Assembly (NCBI GenBank): GCA_964573885.1
Contig: CAZNLL010000007.1
Coordinates: 1 to 55,994 of the forward strand
DNA length: 55,994 bases
Origin: CAZNLL01 sp964573885
GTDB lineage: Bacteria; Desulfobacterota; DSM-4660; Desulfatiglandales; Desulfatiglandaceae
Direction: 5' to 3'
The notes beneath the pieces are model-generated. The model had not been told where the DNA came from. It saw nothing but the letters and a program-made list of their open reading frames with translations, and did not search any database. A program made the position numbers and the translations under genes. Below are positions 42,227-50,442 of the stretch, piece by piece. Within the stretch, counting starts at the first letter, position 1. Every line of letters starts with the position of its first letter.

Positions 42227-44494
42227 TTAAGCCGCATCGATCCTGCATCGGATATAGCGATGGTAAGGGGTCCCGGCGATGCGATCCCGGTGGGCGTTCT
42301 TGGCCAGTCTGTTTGCATTGGCCCCGTATGTTTTTCCCTGATAGACCAGACCGAAACCGTGAGGGACCATAACATAGCCCGGTCTGGTCGATTTGGTCAC
42401 TTGGAGTTCAATGGTTTCCTCACCCCCTTCAGTGGTCATCTTGACCATCTGTCCGTCATTGAGACCCAAAGTCTCTGCATCTTCCGGGTGCATGATCGCC
42501 GTGCACGCGCGTTTTCCCTTGTTCCAGGCAGGATCGCGCATCTGTGTGTTGGCATTGTAGTCCATGTGTCTGCCGGAGGACATGATGAGGGGGTATTTGT
42601 CTTGCCCCTCATTGAGGCGTTTGGATTCCACAACCGGGTCAACCTCCTGAATCCACTCAGACATCTCGGGCACATCCAGGTGGATGCGGCCGTCTTCCGT
42701 GGCCAGGGCCTGGAAGGGGTCCCATTTTTCCGCATCCAGCTCCCCGGCCCAGATGCCTTCAGGATGCTGAAGGACAGCCTGGAAGATCTCTTCTCCCAGC
42801 CCAGGCCCCGGCGTGAAGCCGGCCCGTGCCGCCAGTTCATGGCTTGCGGACGGCAGATTCTGCAAAACCCCCCAGAAAGAAGCGAGTTGGCTTGATCCGA
42901 GCTTTTTTCCCAGGGTCTTGCCGAGAATGTAGGGCATGCTTTTGGCCGCCTGGGGGTTGGACTTCACATATTCCATGAGGGCCGCCCCGAATTGTAACCG
43001 ATCTCCCGTATCGGCCGCCTCATAAAGGGTGTCAGGAATGTCCGGGATCAGTCCCAGCTTGTCTGCCAGCCACAGGAATATCTCTCCTGCCTCCATCTGT
43101 TCCCCTTCCGGTTCCACCACGGGATGGCGGAACTGGAGAAAGATTTTGGGGAAACCTCCGGCCCAAAGACCGATACCTGCATCCCAAGACTCATAGGCGG
43201 ACAGGGCGGGCAGGACATAATGAGAAAGGGCCGCCGTCTCGGTCATGGCGATCTCCACGGTCACCAGCAGATCAAGGCGCTTGAAGGCCTCTTCATACGC
43301 CGATGTGTCCGCGAAGGACCGCAGGGGATTGGTACCGCTCACCATCACCGCTCGAATTCGGTCCGGATGATCGCTTAAGATCTCCTCAGGCATCACATTG
43401 GGAGGGTATACACGGGTGATCCCCGGATAATCCGTCACAACCGTGCGCCAGTACCGGGATTCCCGCTCGTCAGCGGCTGCGCTTCGCCTGCGTGCGCCTC
43501 CGCGAAGGCTTAGGGGAAAGATATTTCCACCTGCAATCCCGATCCGCCCGCACACGGCCAGGAGTACGGTTTCCAGATAAGAGACGAGTGTGCTGTGCCG
43601 GTTCATGAGAACCCCCAGGTCACTGTGATGGCTGGACTTTCGTGTTGCGAAAAGACGGCAGACCTCTCTTACCTGATCGTAGTCCAACTCACAAACCGCT
43701 ATGGCCGCCTTGGCATCAAAATCGGTGAAAAAAGAACGGACGGCCGCAAAGCCCGTTACGTGTCGGTCAATGTATTCCTGGTCGTGCCATCCTTGGTTGA
43801 GGATAATGGAGATCATGGCCCGGTAGAAAAGGGCGTCGGTGCCGTTGCGGATGGGCAGGTGGAGATCCGCGATTTTGGCCGTTTCCGAAAGACGTGGGTC
43901 CACGACCACCAGCACTTTATCAGGATCTTTGCTGAATTTGGTCAGCACCCGGCGCGCCTGAGGGGTATGGTGGCTCATCATGGGGTTCCACCCCACAACC
44001 AGGAGCATGTCGGTTTCTTCGAGGTGGGGCTCCACGTGAAGGGCCTGGTTGCCATAGGTCTTTCCATCCGCCCAAAACCGGCCGGTCAGTTCCTGGGCAA
44101 CGGCGGTGAAAAGGTATTGCGAACCCAGACCTCGAAGCAAGTTCACTGCAAACATACCCTGCGTGAAGCAGCCGATGGAACCGGCTCCCATCAGGGCCAA
44201 GGAACGGGGGCCGTGTTTCTTGACAACAGTGGATAGTTTTTCCGCCACTTCCCCCAGGGCCTGGTCCCAGGATATCCTTTCGAAAGTCTCCCCAACCTTC
44301 TTCAAGGGATACATGAGCCGGTCCGAATGATGCTGATGATAGGCGATGTTCAATCCTTTCCGGCAGGCATAGCCTTGGCTGCGGAGATTGGCCTTGTCCC
44401 CGCGGACTTTGGCCATGCGGTTGTTCTCGACCTTTACTTCAAGGCCGCACGAATTTGCACATAAGACACAGGTTGTTTTTTTCCATGGATCCAT
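42227..44494 (-). CDS. Molybdopterin-dependent oxidoreductase, no evident Cys/Sec metal ligand
   Basis: 755 residues of the DMSO reductase superfamily with a standard cluster motif C9-x2-C12-x3-C16-x27-C44, molybdopterin domains (VVGWNPMMSHHTPQARRVL, VVVDPRLSETAKIADLHLPIRNGTD) and the C-terminal guanine-dinucleotide domain (MHPEDAETLGLNDGQMVKM). Where homologues have Cys, Sec or Ser as metal ligand, the region reads TAVAQELTGRFWADG (~130-144), with no Cys. There is no Tat signal, so it is probably cytoplasmic. The start ATG at 44494 has GGGAGG upstream; 165 further in-frame bases do not look conserved. No small subunits are adjacent, and the substrate is unknown. Confidence 0.92.
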   Translation of the reverse strand: MDPWKKTTCVLCANSCGLEVKVENNRMAKVRGDKANLRSQGYACRKGLNIAYHQHHSDRLMYPLKKVGETFERISWDQALGEVAEKLSTVVKKHGPRSLALMGAGSIGCFTQGMFAVNLLRGLGSQYLFTAVAQELTGRFWADGKTYGNQALHVEPHLEETDMLLVVGWNPMMSHHTPQARRVLTKFSKDPDKVLVVVDPRLSETAKIADLHLPIRNGTDALFYRAMISIILNQGWHDQEYIDRHVTGFAAVRSFFTDFDAKAAIAVCELDYDQVREVCRLFATRKSSHHSDLGVLMNRHSTLVSYLETVLLAVCGRIGIAGGNIFPLSLRGGARRRSAAADERESRYWRTVVTDYPGITRVYPPNVMPEEILSDHPDRIRAVMVSGTNPLRSFADTSAYEEAFKRLDLLVTVEIAMTETAALSHYVLPALSAYESWDAGIGLWAGGFPKIFLQFRHPVVEPEGEQMEAGEIFLWLADKLGLIPDIPDTLYEAADTGDRLQFGAALMEYVKSNPQAAKSMPYILGKTLGKKLGSSQLASFWGVLQNLPSASHELAARAGFTPGPGLGEEIFQAVLQHPEGIWAGELDAEKWDPFQALATEDGRIHLDVPEMSEWIQEVDPVVESKRLNEGQDKYPLIMSSGRHMDYNANTQMRDPAWNKGKRACTAIMHPEDAETLGLNDGQMVKMTTEGGEETIELQVTKSTRPGYVMVPHGFGLVYQGKTYGANANRLAKNAHRDRIAGTPYHRYIRCRIDAA

Positions 44495-44846
44495 TTTTTC
44501 CCTCCCGGGTTGCGAACCCCTATTGGATCTATTCATCGCTTTCTCTTGCACCAAAAAGGTCCATGAATCCTTCGACCTTTCAGGGTATCTCCTCAAAGGG
44601 ACGACACTAACCAAGCACTGTTTGACCCCCATCTTTTCAAGGGCCAGGAGGATAGGCAAGGGTTTGATATTTAACGGCTATTCAAGCCCCCTATTTCTCG
44701 AAAAAAAGCCGATTATTTAAGACAGGGGTATACTTTATATTTCACTTTCAAGCAAAAATAAATGGCGTCCTAAATGGACCGGTACCAGGCCGACACAGGT
44801 AGAACACCCTTTTCCCTGGAAATTTTACCGGATACGATTAATAAGC
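44495..44846. other. Intergenic region upstream of the molybdopterin oxidoreductase
   Basis: About 350 bp between the divergent oxidoreductase and cold-shock genes. It becomes AT-rich from 44660 on. I found no convincing ORF, tRNA or terminator. Several TATA-like hexamers exist on the minus strand (around 44725-44760), but none with a well-placed -35. Confidence 0.5.
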
Positions 44847-44875
44847 TTGACTTTTCAATATACTAAAAATAAAAT
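44847..44875 (+). promoter_or_regulatory. Strong sigma-70 promoter of the cold-shock gene
   Basis: TTGACT (44847-44852), a 17-bp spacer and TAAAAT (44870-44875), five of six matches in each box, in an AT-rich setting. The start site would be near 44882, giving a leader of about 118 nt, similar to the long leaders of cspA-type genes. Confidence 0.65.
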
Positions 44876-44947
44876 GTTAATCATCATGGCAGTTCGTTTC
44901 TATGACGGGCTTTTTTCGTGCTGCAGGAAAGATCTGTTGGTCGGAAG

Positions 44948-44998
44948 TGACATCCTGAAGTCTGGAAACATGAGAAACTATTCGAAAGGAGGATGTCA
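44948..44998 (+). promoter_or_regulatory. Leader inverted repeat sequestering the cold-shock ribosome site
   Basis: TGACATCCT (44948-44956) is a perfect 9-bp inverted copy of AGGATGTCA (44990-44998). The right arm takes in the AGG of the AAAGGAGG ribosome site (44985-44992) and runs to two bases before the ATG at 45001. The stem would hide the ribosome site unless opened, the arrangement expected of a temperature- or protein-controlled leader. Confidence 0.6.
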
Positions 44999-45000
44999 TT

Positions 45001-45201
45001 ATGGCTAATGGAATCGTGAAGTGGTTCAATGACCGCAAAGGCTTTGGCTTTATTGAGCAGGAAGACGGCCCGGATGTGTTCGTTCATCATTCAGGGATAA
45101 ATTCAACCGGCTTCAAGTCCCTTGCTGAAGGTGATCATGTCACCTTTGACCTAGAGCAGGGCCAAAAAGGCCCTGCAGCGGTTAACGTCACTGTCGTTTA
45201 A
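45001..45201 (+). CDS. Cold-shock domain protein (CspA family)
   Basis: 66 residues, the normal size. RNP1 is KGFGFIEQ and RNP2 is DVFVHHS; the start ANGIVKWFNDRKGFGFI is diagnostic. It binds single-stranded RNA and DNA and acts as an RNA chaperone. A strong AAAGGAGG site lies nine bases before the ATG but is covered by the leader inverted repeat described separately. A good promoter lies 150 bp upstream. Monocistronic. Confidence 0.97.
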   Translation: MANGIVKWFNDRKGFGFIEQEDGPDVFVHHSGINSTGFKSLAEGDHVTFDLEQGQKGPAAVNVTVV

Positions 45202-45220
45202 CACATTGTTCTGCGAAAAA

Positions 45221-45253
45221 GGGGCATTCCATCGAATGAGTGTGGAGTGCCCC
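45221..45253. terminator. Hairpin after the cold-shock gene
   Basis: GGGGCATTCCA (45221-45231) pairs with TGGAGTGCCCC (45243-45253), with one wobble pair. On the plus strand only a weak pyrimidine stretch follows; on the minus strand TTTTT follows the stem. It probably ends the short csp transcript, 20 bp after its stop. The remaining ~250 bp before the kinase gene show no other feature. Confidence 0.5.
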
Positions 45254-45506
45254 ACCCTTCTACATCCGGTAACTCCCCTCTAGGATGCTTCCTGGCTTCC
45301 CATAAAGATTCCAAAACCCCTTCTTCATTGATTCAAAGACCCCGGTAAAAGAAAGGGGATTACTCCTTGATTTTTTCATGGATTTAACAGAAAAAAGACT
45401 TACTCCTGAGTCTAAAGGCCGGTGGATCAATAGTGCTCGGGATTTCTGAACGAATCCTGCCCGTCACCCTCGAGCGCGGTTCGGGCCACGACTCAAAGGG
45501 GATATC

Positions 45507-46610
45507 ATGATTGAACCCCAGGGAGGGATTTCCATGGAAAGTCCAGGGAAAAACCCTTATGACCTCGGTTTCCACAGGTTCATTATAGACAGCCTCCCCG
45601 TTGGGATTATGACGGTGGATGCGGGATTGAAGATCAACAGTTTTAATCCCTGGGCCGAGGCGGTGACCGGCTATTCAGCAAAGGAAGTCATGCGCCGATA
45701 CTGCGGCCAAGTCCTGAAAGGGGGCATGTGTGACGTTCACTGCCCCCTTAAAACCGTGATCGACCGCCAACATCCGGTCGTGCGGGTGGAGACCACCATC
45801 CGGAAGAAAAACGGACAGATTATTCCTGTAAGAATGAATACAGCGGCCCTCCTGGACGAGGCGGGGACCCTGATAGGCGGGGTTGAGGCCTTTCAGGATA
45901 TATCCTATTTGAAGACCCTCGAGGAAGAAAAGAACAATTTCATTTCCATGATTGCCCACGACATGAAATCCTCTGTCACAGTGATCGGCGGATTCGCCCT
46001 TCGCCTCTTGACCAGAGGTGATGGCCTGGACAGGGAAAAGCACAAAGAGTACCTGGGAATTATCCGGAGAGAATCATCCAAACTGGAATCCATGATCCAT
46101 GATTTCCTGGAGTTCTCCCGTTTGCAGAGAGGGGAGTTCAAGCTCAACTTCGGCCCCACCTCCCTGGACAAGGAACTGATGGAGCTCGTGGAATCTTACC
46201 AGGTAAAGGCGTCACAGGCGGGCGTCGGCCTGGAGTTTCAAGGCCAAAAAGCCCTGCCCATGATTGAGGCTGACGCCGCGCAACTGCGCAGGGTCTTTAC
46301 CAACCTGCTGGACAATGCCATCAAGTTCTCCAAAGGGAGCGGAAAGATCACCGTTATTCCGGAGGAAAGGGGTCATGAGGTCCTTGTGAGGATCGCCGAC
46401 CAGGGAAAGGGGATCGCTCCCGCTGAACTCCCTTATATCTTTTACGCCTTCCACCATGGCAAGGAAAGCGGGGGATTCGGCCTGGGCCTGGCCGCGGTCA
46501 AGGCCATCGTAGAGGGACACGGAGGCCGGCTGGAAGTGGACAGCGAACTGGACCGGGGATCCACCTTCACCGTGATTCTCCCCAAGGCCCAAAGGTCTCA
46601 AGCCCATTGA
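45507..46610 (+). CDS. PAS-domain sensor histidine kinase
   Basis: 367 residues, soluble. The PAS domain (~22-135) has FIIDSLPVGIMTVDAGLKINSFN and three cysteines, C66, C75 and C79 (RRYCGQVLKGGMCDVHCP), as in redox- or metal-sensing PAS modules. The HisKA dimer helix follows with the phospho-acceptor H151 (FISMIAHDMKSSVTV), then the HATPase domain with N box FTNLLDNAIKFS, ADQGKGI and GFGLGLAAVKAIV. No response regulator gene is adjacent (orphan kinase). Two starts are possible: ATG 45507 (AAGGGG upstream) or ATG 45534, which is well placed after GGGAGGG. Confidence 0.94.
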   Translation: MIEPQGGISMESPGKNPYDLGFHRFIIDSLPVGIMTVDAGLKINSFNPWAEAVTGYSAKEVMRRYCGQVLKGGMCDVHCPLKTVIDRQHPVVRVETTIRKKNGQIIPVRMNTAALLDEAGTLIGGVEAFQDISYLKTLEEEKNNFISMIAHDMKSSVTVIGGFALRLLTRGDGLDREKHKEYLGIIRRESSKLESMIHDFLEFSRLQRGEFKLNFGPTSLDKELMELVESYQVKASQAGVGLEFQGQKALPMIEADAAQLRRVFTNLLDNAIKFSKGSGKITVIPEERGHEVLVRIADQGKGIAPAELPYIFYAFHHGKESGGFGLGLAAVKAIVEGHGGRLEVDSELDRGSTFTVILPKAQRSQAH

Positions 46611-46991
46611 TGTTTCCCGGGTTTCCGGGCGAAAGGTCCATTCTAACCGCATCCGCTTGTATCCGCCCCATCCTCTATTGCCCGGCCTCCACGTCCTTCC
46701 TCAACCCCTTTTGTGCACCAGGCCCAGGCCCCTTGTTTCACCTCACCGGCGTTTCAGGGTAAAACTTGTGTAAATCGTTTCCACCGGTTTTTTTCTGCCT
46801 TTGTGCAGTGCTGAAGCTTCTTCCTTTTTCGGCCTTCAACCCACGGATCCGCTTTCGTGTCAATCCTCTCTAATGTAATGCTAATGACGGGTTTACACGG
46901 CCCTAACAATTGAGATATGAGATATGGGACTTGGGCAAAGTCTGGGAATCCCTATTAAGACCAGGCCGATGAAGGGCACAGAGGAGGAAGC
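46611..46991. other. Intergenic region upstream of the alkaline phosphatase gene
   Basis: About 380 bp. I see no ORF with a family resemblance. A weak promoter candidate is TTTACA (46892-46897), 18 bp, TATGAG (46916-46921), overlapping a direct repeat of GAGATAT (46912-46918 and 46920-46926). I searched by eye for an E. coli-type Pho box (CTGTCAT repeats) and found none. Confidence 0.35.
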
Positions 46992-47027
46992 GTGAACCGT
47001 TACAACAAGAAAGGACGGAGCGCATGA
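46992..47027 (+). CDS. Possible 11-codon leader peptide overlapping the phosphatase start
   Basis: A GTG at 46992, preceded by GAGGAGG, opens an 11-codon frame (MNRYNKKGRSA) whose TGA overlaps the ATG of the phosphatase gene (ATGA). The phosphatase has its own AAAGGA site inside this frame. This could be a translationally coupled leader, or the upstream purine run may be coincidental. Confidence 0.25.
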   Translation: MNRYNKKGRSA

Positions 47028-48562
47028 AAAAGGGGGTTTCGCTCAAGGCGGCGATCTACGTGTTCACAGCCCTTTTTTTCTTCCCAGGCTGTTTTATTTT
47101 TGCCGGAACCAATCCTGTATTTGCCAGGACCCAGGTCTACGAGGGCACACCGGCCAAATATGTGTTCTTATTTATCGGTGACGGCATGGGTATACCGCAG
47201 CGTACGGCTGCCGAGAAGTTTACCGGGAAGAGGCTTCTCATGGATACCTTTCCCGCCCAAGGCATTACCACCACTTATGCGGCGGATCGTTTTATTACGG
47301 GTTCCGCTGCATCCGCCACGGCCCTTGCCTGCGGCCAGAAGACCAACATCGGAATGCTCGGAATGAGCCCGGATCAACGCCATGTGAAGAGCATTGCCGA
47401 GATGGCCAGGGATCAAGGGATGAGAGTAGGCGTTATCTCAAGCGTGTCTATCGATCATGCAACCCCGGCTGCATTTTACGCCCATGTGAAGAAGCGCAGC
47501 CAATACTATGATATTGCGGTGGCTCTGGGTGAGAGCGGGTTCCATTTTTTTGGAGGCGGGGGCATCAAGGATCCAACCAACAGGCGGGAAAACTCCAAGA
47601 ACTTCAAGGGGAATGCCCTGGATATGGCCCAGAGAAACAGCTACACCATGGTCACAGACAAATCCACCTTCATGAATCTAAGGCCCGGGTGTGGGAAAAT
47701 CTTTGCATGGAACGCCAACCTCCCTGACGGGCAAGCCCTGCCATACGTTATAGACACCACAGCCCAAGACATCACAATCCAGGAATTCACGGCAAAGGCC
47801 ATTGAATTGCTGGATAATCCCAAGGGCTTTTTCCTTATGGTGGAAGGGGGGAAAATCGACTGGGCGTGTCACGCCAATGACGCCGCCACCGCCATCAAAG
47901 AGACTCTTGCTTTTGACGATGCCATCCGCAAGGCCGTTGATTTCGCAAAGCGGCATCCTGAGGAAACGCTCATCGTAGTGACCGGTGATCACGAATGTGG
48001 GGGTCTGACCTTGGGCTGGTCAGGCACCAAGTACGCCTCCCACTTCGATATTCTCGGGAGGCAGGATATCTCCTTTCAGAGGTTCTCCGACAAGGTCCTC
48101 AAGAAATATAAGGCCGGTTGTACGGGGACATGTTCCTTTGAAGACATAAAGCCCTTAATCACCAAGTATTTCGGCCTTAAGTTCCAAGGCTGTCCCCGGG
48201 ATGACCATCTGGTTCTTGAAGACTACCAGGTTGCCATGCTTAAGCGCGCCTACTTCCGAAGCATGCTCGATGAAAAAGTAAGATCAAAAGATCCGGCGAC
48301 CGGCGTTATCTACGGCGGGTATGAACCCTTGACCGTTACCATCACCCATCTTCTCAACAATAAAGCCGGCTTGGGATGGACATCTTACAAGCACACGGGA
48401 GTTCCCGTATCCACTTCCGCCATCGGGGTGGGTGCCCAGATCTTCAACGGCTACTACGACAACACGGATGTCGCCAAAAAGATCATGTCCGTTATGGGCA
48501 TTCCCGCCAAGGTGCATTTTGCCTCCCGAGGGGATGGCTTCAAGATGGCCGCCGGCTATTGA
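47024..48562 (+). CDS. Alkaline phosphatase
   Basis: 512 residues with an N-terminal signal sequence (~1-28). The alkaline phosphatase superfamily core is clear: metal Asp D53 (FIGDGMG), nucleophile S94 (FITGSAASATALACG), zinc ligands in MVEGGKIDWACHANDA and VVTGDHECGGLTLG, and the last His in KHTGVPVSTSAIG. The residue before the Ser is Gly, where E. coli PhoA has Asp. Several extra Cys pairs (GCTGTCS, GCPRDD) suggest disulfides. It releases phosphate from monoesters in the periplasm. AAAGGA lies upstream of the ATG. No pho regulon genes adjoin it. Confidence 0.94.
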   Translation: MKKGVSLKAAIYVFTALFFFPGCFIFAGTNPVFARTQVYEGTPAKYVFLFIGDGMGIPQRTAAEKFTGKRLLMDTFPAQGITTTYAADRFITGSAASATALACGQKTNIGMLGMSPDQRHVKSIAEMARDQGMRVGVISSVSIDHATPAAFYAHVKKRSQYYDIAVALGESGFHFFGGGGIKDPTNRRENSKNFKGNALDMAQRNSYTMVTDKSTFMNLRPGCGKIFAWNANLPDGQALPYVIDTTAQDITIQEFTAKAIELLDNPKGFFLMVEGGKIDWACHANDAATAIKETLAFDDAIRKAVDFAKRHPEETLIVVTGDHECGGLTLGWSGTKYASHFDILGRQDISFQRFSDKVLKKYKAGCTGTCSFEDIKPLITKYFGLKFQGCPRDDHLVLEDYQVAMLKRAYFRSMLDEKVRSKDPATGVIYGGYEPLTVTITHLLNNKAGLGWTSYKHTGVPVSTSAIGVGAQIFNGYYDNTDVAKKIMSVMGIPAKVHFASRGDGFKMAAGY

Positions 48563-48722
48563 GATCAGCTGAGTCTTTGCAGGTGCTGCAGTGATCATTG
48601 CATCCCCCTTGCCACAATCAAAATGGTGCTTAAATTATTCCTGGGTTGCCGGGCGGTCGGTCTGACCGGAAGGGTAAGAGAAAACCCACAGACGATCAAA
48701 CCCAGTCAGTGGGAGGGAGAAA

Positions 48723-49172
48723 ATGGATCAACAGGCTGTCATCATTCCCTGTCCCAAATGCGGGGCCAAGAACCGTGTACCCCGGGCCAGACTCGGGGAC
48801 CGGGCCGTGTGCGGCAAGTGCAAGCATCCCCTGCAGATCGGAGGTGTTCTTGGCCGGCCCGTGGAGGTGAATGATGCTGGTTTCGAGAAAGAGGTCCTGA
48901 CCTTTGACGGCCCCGTGTTGGTGGACTGCTGGGCGCCCTGGTGCGGGCCCTGCCGCATGGTCGCTCCCGTTCTCCAACAGCTGGCCTCCGAGTATGCCGG
49001 TCAGGTCAAGATCGCCAAGCTCAACGTAGATGAAAACCCGGCCACCGCATCCCGCTACGGCATCCAGAGCATCCCCACCATGCTCCTCTTCAACCGGGGG
49101 GAACAGGTGGACAGACTGGTAGGGGCCCTGCCCAAGCAGCAGATCGAGGCCTGCTTTCGCCCGTTCCTTTAA
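48723..49172 (+). CDS. trxC: Thioredoxin 2 (TrxC-type, N-terminal zinc ribbon)
   Basis: 149 residues. The N-terminal zinc ribbon uses C10/C13 and C30/C33 (IPCPKCGAKN and VCGKCKHPL). The thioredoxin domain (~45-149) has the WAPWCGPCRMVAP active site (C74, C77) and the cis-Pro in SIPTMLLFNRG. It reduces cytoplasmic disulfides and could feed electrons to DsbD; the zinc ribbon type is linked to oxidative stress. The ATG follows GGGAGGGAG. Monocistronic, followed by a hairpin. Confidence 0.96.
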   Translation: MDQQAVIIPCPKCGAKNRVPRARLGDRAVCGKCKHPLQIGGVLGRPVEVNDAGFEKEVLTFDGPVLVDCWAPWCGPCRMVAPVLQQLASEYAGQVKIAKLNVDENPATASRYGIQSIPTMLLFNRGEQVDRLVGALPKQQIEACFRPFL

Positions 49173-49209
49173 AGGGCAGGTCAGAGTCATCCAACACTCG
49201 GCCTGCCCT
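49173..49209 (+). terminator. Hairpin directly after trxC
   Basis: AGGGCAGG (49173-49180) and CCTGCCCT (49202-49209) are perfect inverted copies starting at the base after the trxC stop codon. No T run follows, so it may stabilise the 3' end or need Rho. Confidence 0.4.
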
Positions 49210-49269
49210 GAGGCAGACGCGCGTCCCCTTTGAGGCCCATGAAATCCCGCCCCCATATCTTGCGGCCAC

Positions 49270-49305
49270 ATCTTTCTTGACACCCAAGGCTATTTCACCC
49301 ATCCA
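49270..49305 (+). promoter_or_regulatory. Promoter element A of the second MoxR operon (copy of element at 53071)
   Basis: ATCTTTCTTGACACC (49270-49284) contains a perfect TTGACA (49277-49282); TTTCACCCAT follows at fixed spacing and covers the -10 position (49300-49305). The same two blocks at the same spacing occur before the glycosyltransferase gene at 53071-53106. It lies about 190 bp before the MoxR start. The rest of the 318-bp gap shows nothing else. Confidence 0.55.
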
Positions 49306-49490
49306 ATGTCAACAGTATCTCCCACGCTTCGACCGATGACCAAACATCGGTCCCGCGCGCTGTCTAGCCGAACCCCCTTAGGTCTCTAACGGCCTCGGCC
49401 TATTGACATTTTGTGATCCAGGGCCTAAACTTCGCTGCTGCTGAAAGGCTCTGGTTCAGGAATGGGGTATGCGGCCTCGGTTGAGGGAAG

Positions 49491-50432
49491 ATGGTGGACT
49501 TTTCATTATGTACCAGCATTATCAGGAACGCCTCTCAGGTGGTGGTGGGCAAAACCGATGTTCTCGAACTAATCCTGGTAGCCCTCCTGGCGGAAGGTCA
49601 CATCCTGCTGGAGGATGTGCCCGGCGTGGGAAAGACCCTGATTGCCAAGTCCCTTGCCAGGAGCTTTGGAGGGTCTTTCCAGAGAATCCAGTTCACACCT
49701 GATCTCCTTCCATCGGATGTGACCGGCTTTAATATCTACGATCAGCAGAAAGGTCAGTTCCGTTTTCAGGAAGGTCCGGTCATCGCCAACATCCTGTTGG
49801 CCGATGAAATCAACCGGGCCATCCCCCGGACCCAGTCAAGCCTCCTTGAGAGCATGGAAGAGCGTCAGGCAACCGTGGACGGCAAGACCTACCTTCTCCC
49901 CAGGCCCTTTTTTGTCATTGCCACCCAGAACCCTATTGAGATTGAGGGCACCTTTCCCCTGCCCGAGGCCCAGCTTGACAGGTTCCTGCTCAAAATAGAG
50001 GTGGGTTATCCTGACAAGGAAGAAGAGGTGGCCATCTTGGGCCGTTTTCAAAAACAAGACCCTTTGTCCGAACTTGGCCCGGTGGCGAGCCCGGAGCAGC
50101 TTGTTCACATGCAGGAGGCCCGCCGCCACATCCATGTGGCTCCTCCTGTGGCAGATTATATTACAGAGATTGTCAGGGCCAGCCGGCATCATAGTGCCTT
50201 CCGTTTCGGGGCGAGCCCCAGGGGTTCCCTTGGGTTGATGCGCGCGGCCCAAGGGCTTGCGGCGATTCGCGGCCGGGATTACGTCCTGCCCGATGATGTA
50301 AAACACCTGGCCTTTCCGGTATTGACCCATCGCCTGATTCTAAAGGAAGAGGAACGCCTGCGAGGGGAAACGGCTGAGCGCTTTTTGAAGGACATCATCG
50401 ACCGGGTCCCAGTACCCACCCCCTCCCAGTAA
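49491..50432 (+). CDS. MoxR-family AAA+ ATPase (second locus)
   Basis: 313 residues. Walker A DVPGVGKTL, Walker B ILLADEINRAIPRTQSSLLESMEE, sensor VIATQNPIEIEGTFPLPEAQLDRFL and lid FRFGASPRGSLGLMRAAQGLAA are classical MoxR. It is closer to the common MoxR consensus than the first copy at 30672, which reads NPMDLYGTYPLPES. It probably acts on the DUF58 protein encoded 10 bp downstream. The start codon is at 49491, with GAGGGAAG just upstream. Confidence 0.95.
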   Translation: MVDFSLCTSIIRNASQVVVGKTDVLELILVALLAEGHILLEDVPGVGKTLIAKSLARSFGGSFQRIQFTPDLLPSDVTGFNIYDQQKGQFRFQEGPVIANILLADEINRAIPRTQSSLLESMEERQATVDGKTYLLPRPFFVIATQNPIEIEGTFPLPEAQLDRFLLKIEVGYPDKEEEVAILGRFQKQDPLSELGPVASPEQLVHMQEARRHIHVAPPVADYITEIVRASRHHSAFRFGASPRGSLGLMRAAQGLAAIRGRDYVLPDDVKHLAFPVLTHRLILKEEERLRGETAERFLKDIIDRVPVPTPSQ

Positions 50433-50442
50433 GGTCACCTTC

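Noticed and set aside
38349..44494. Selenocysteine (in-frame TGA) in the molybdopterin enzymes
   Set aside because: Both genes are open without internal TGA; the first has Cys at the ligand position and the second shows none.
46611..47023. Pho box upstream of the alkaline phosphatase
   Set aside because: No pair of CTGTCAT-like repeats at 11-bp spacing could be found; the region's GAGATAT repeat does not fit.
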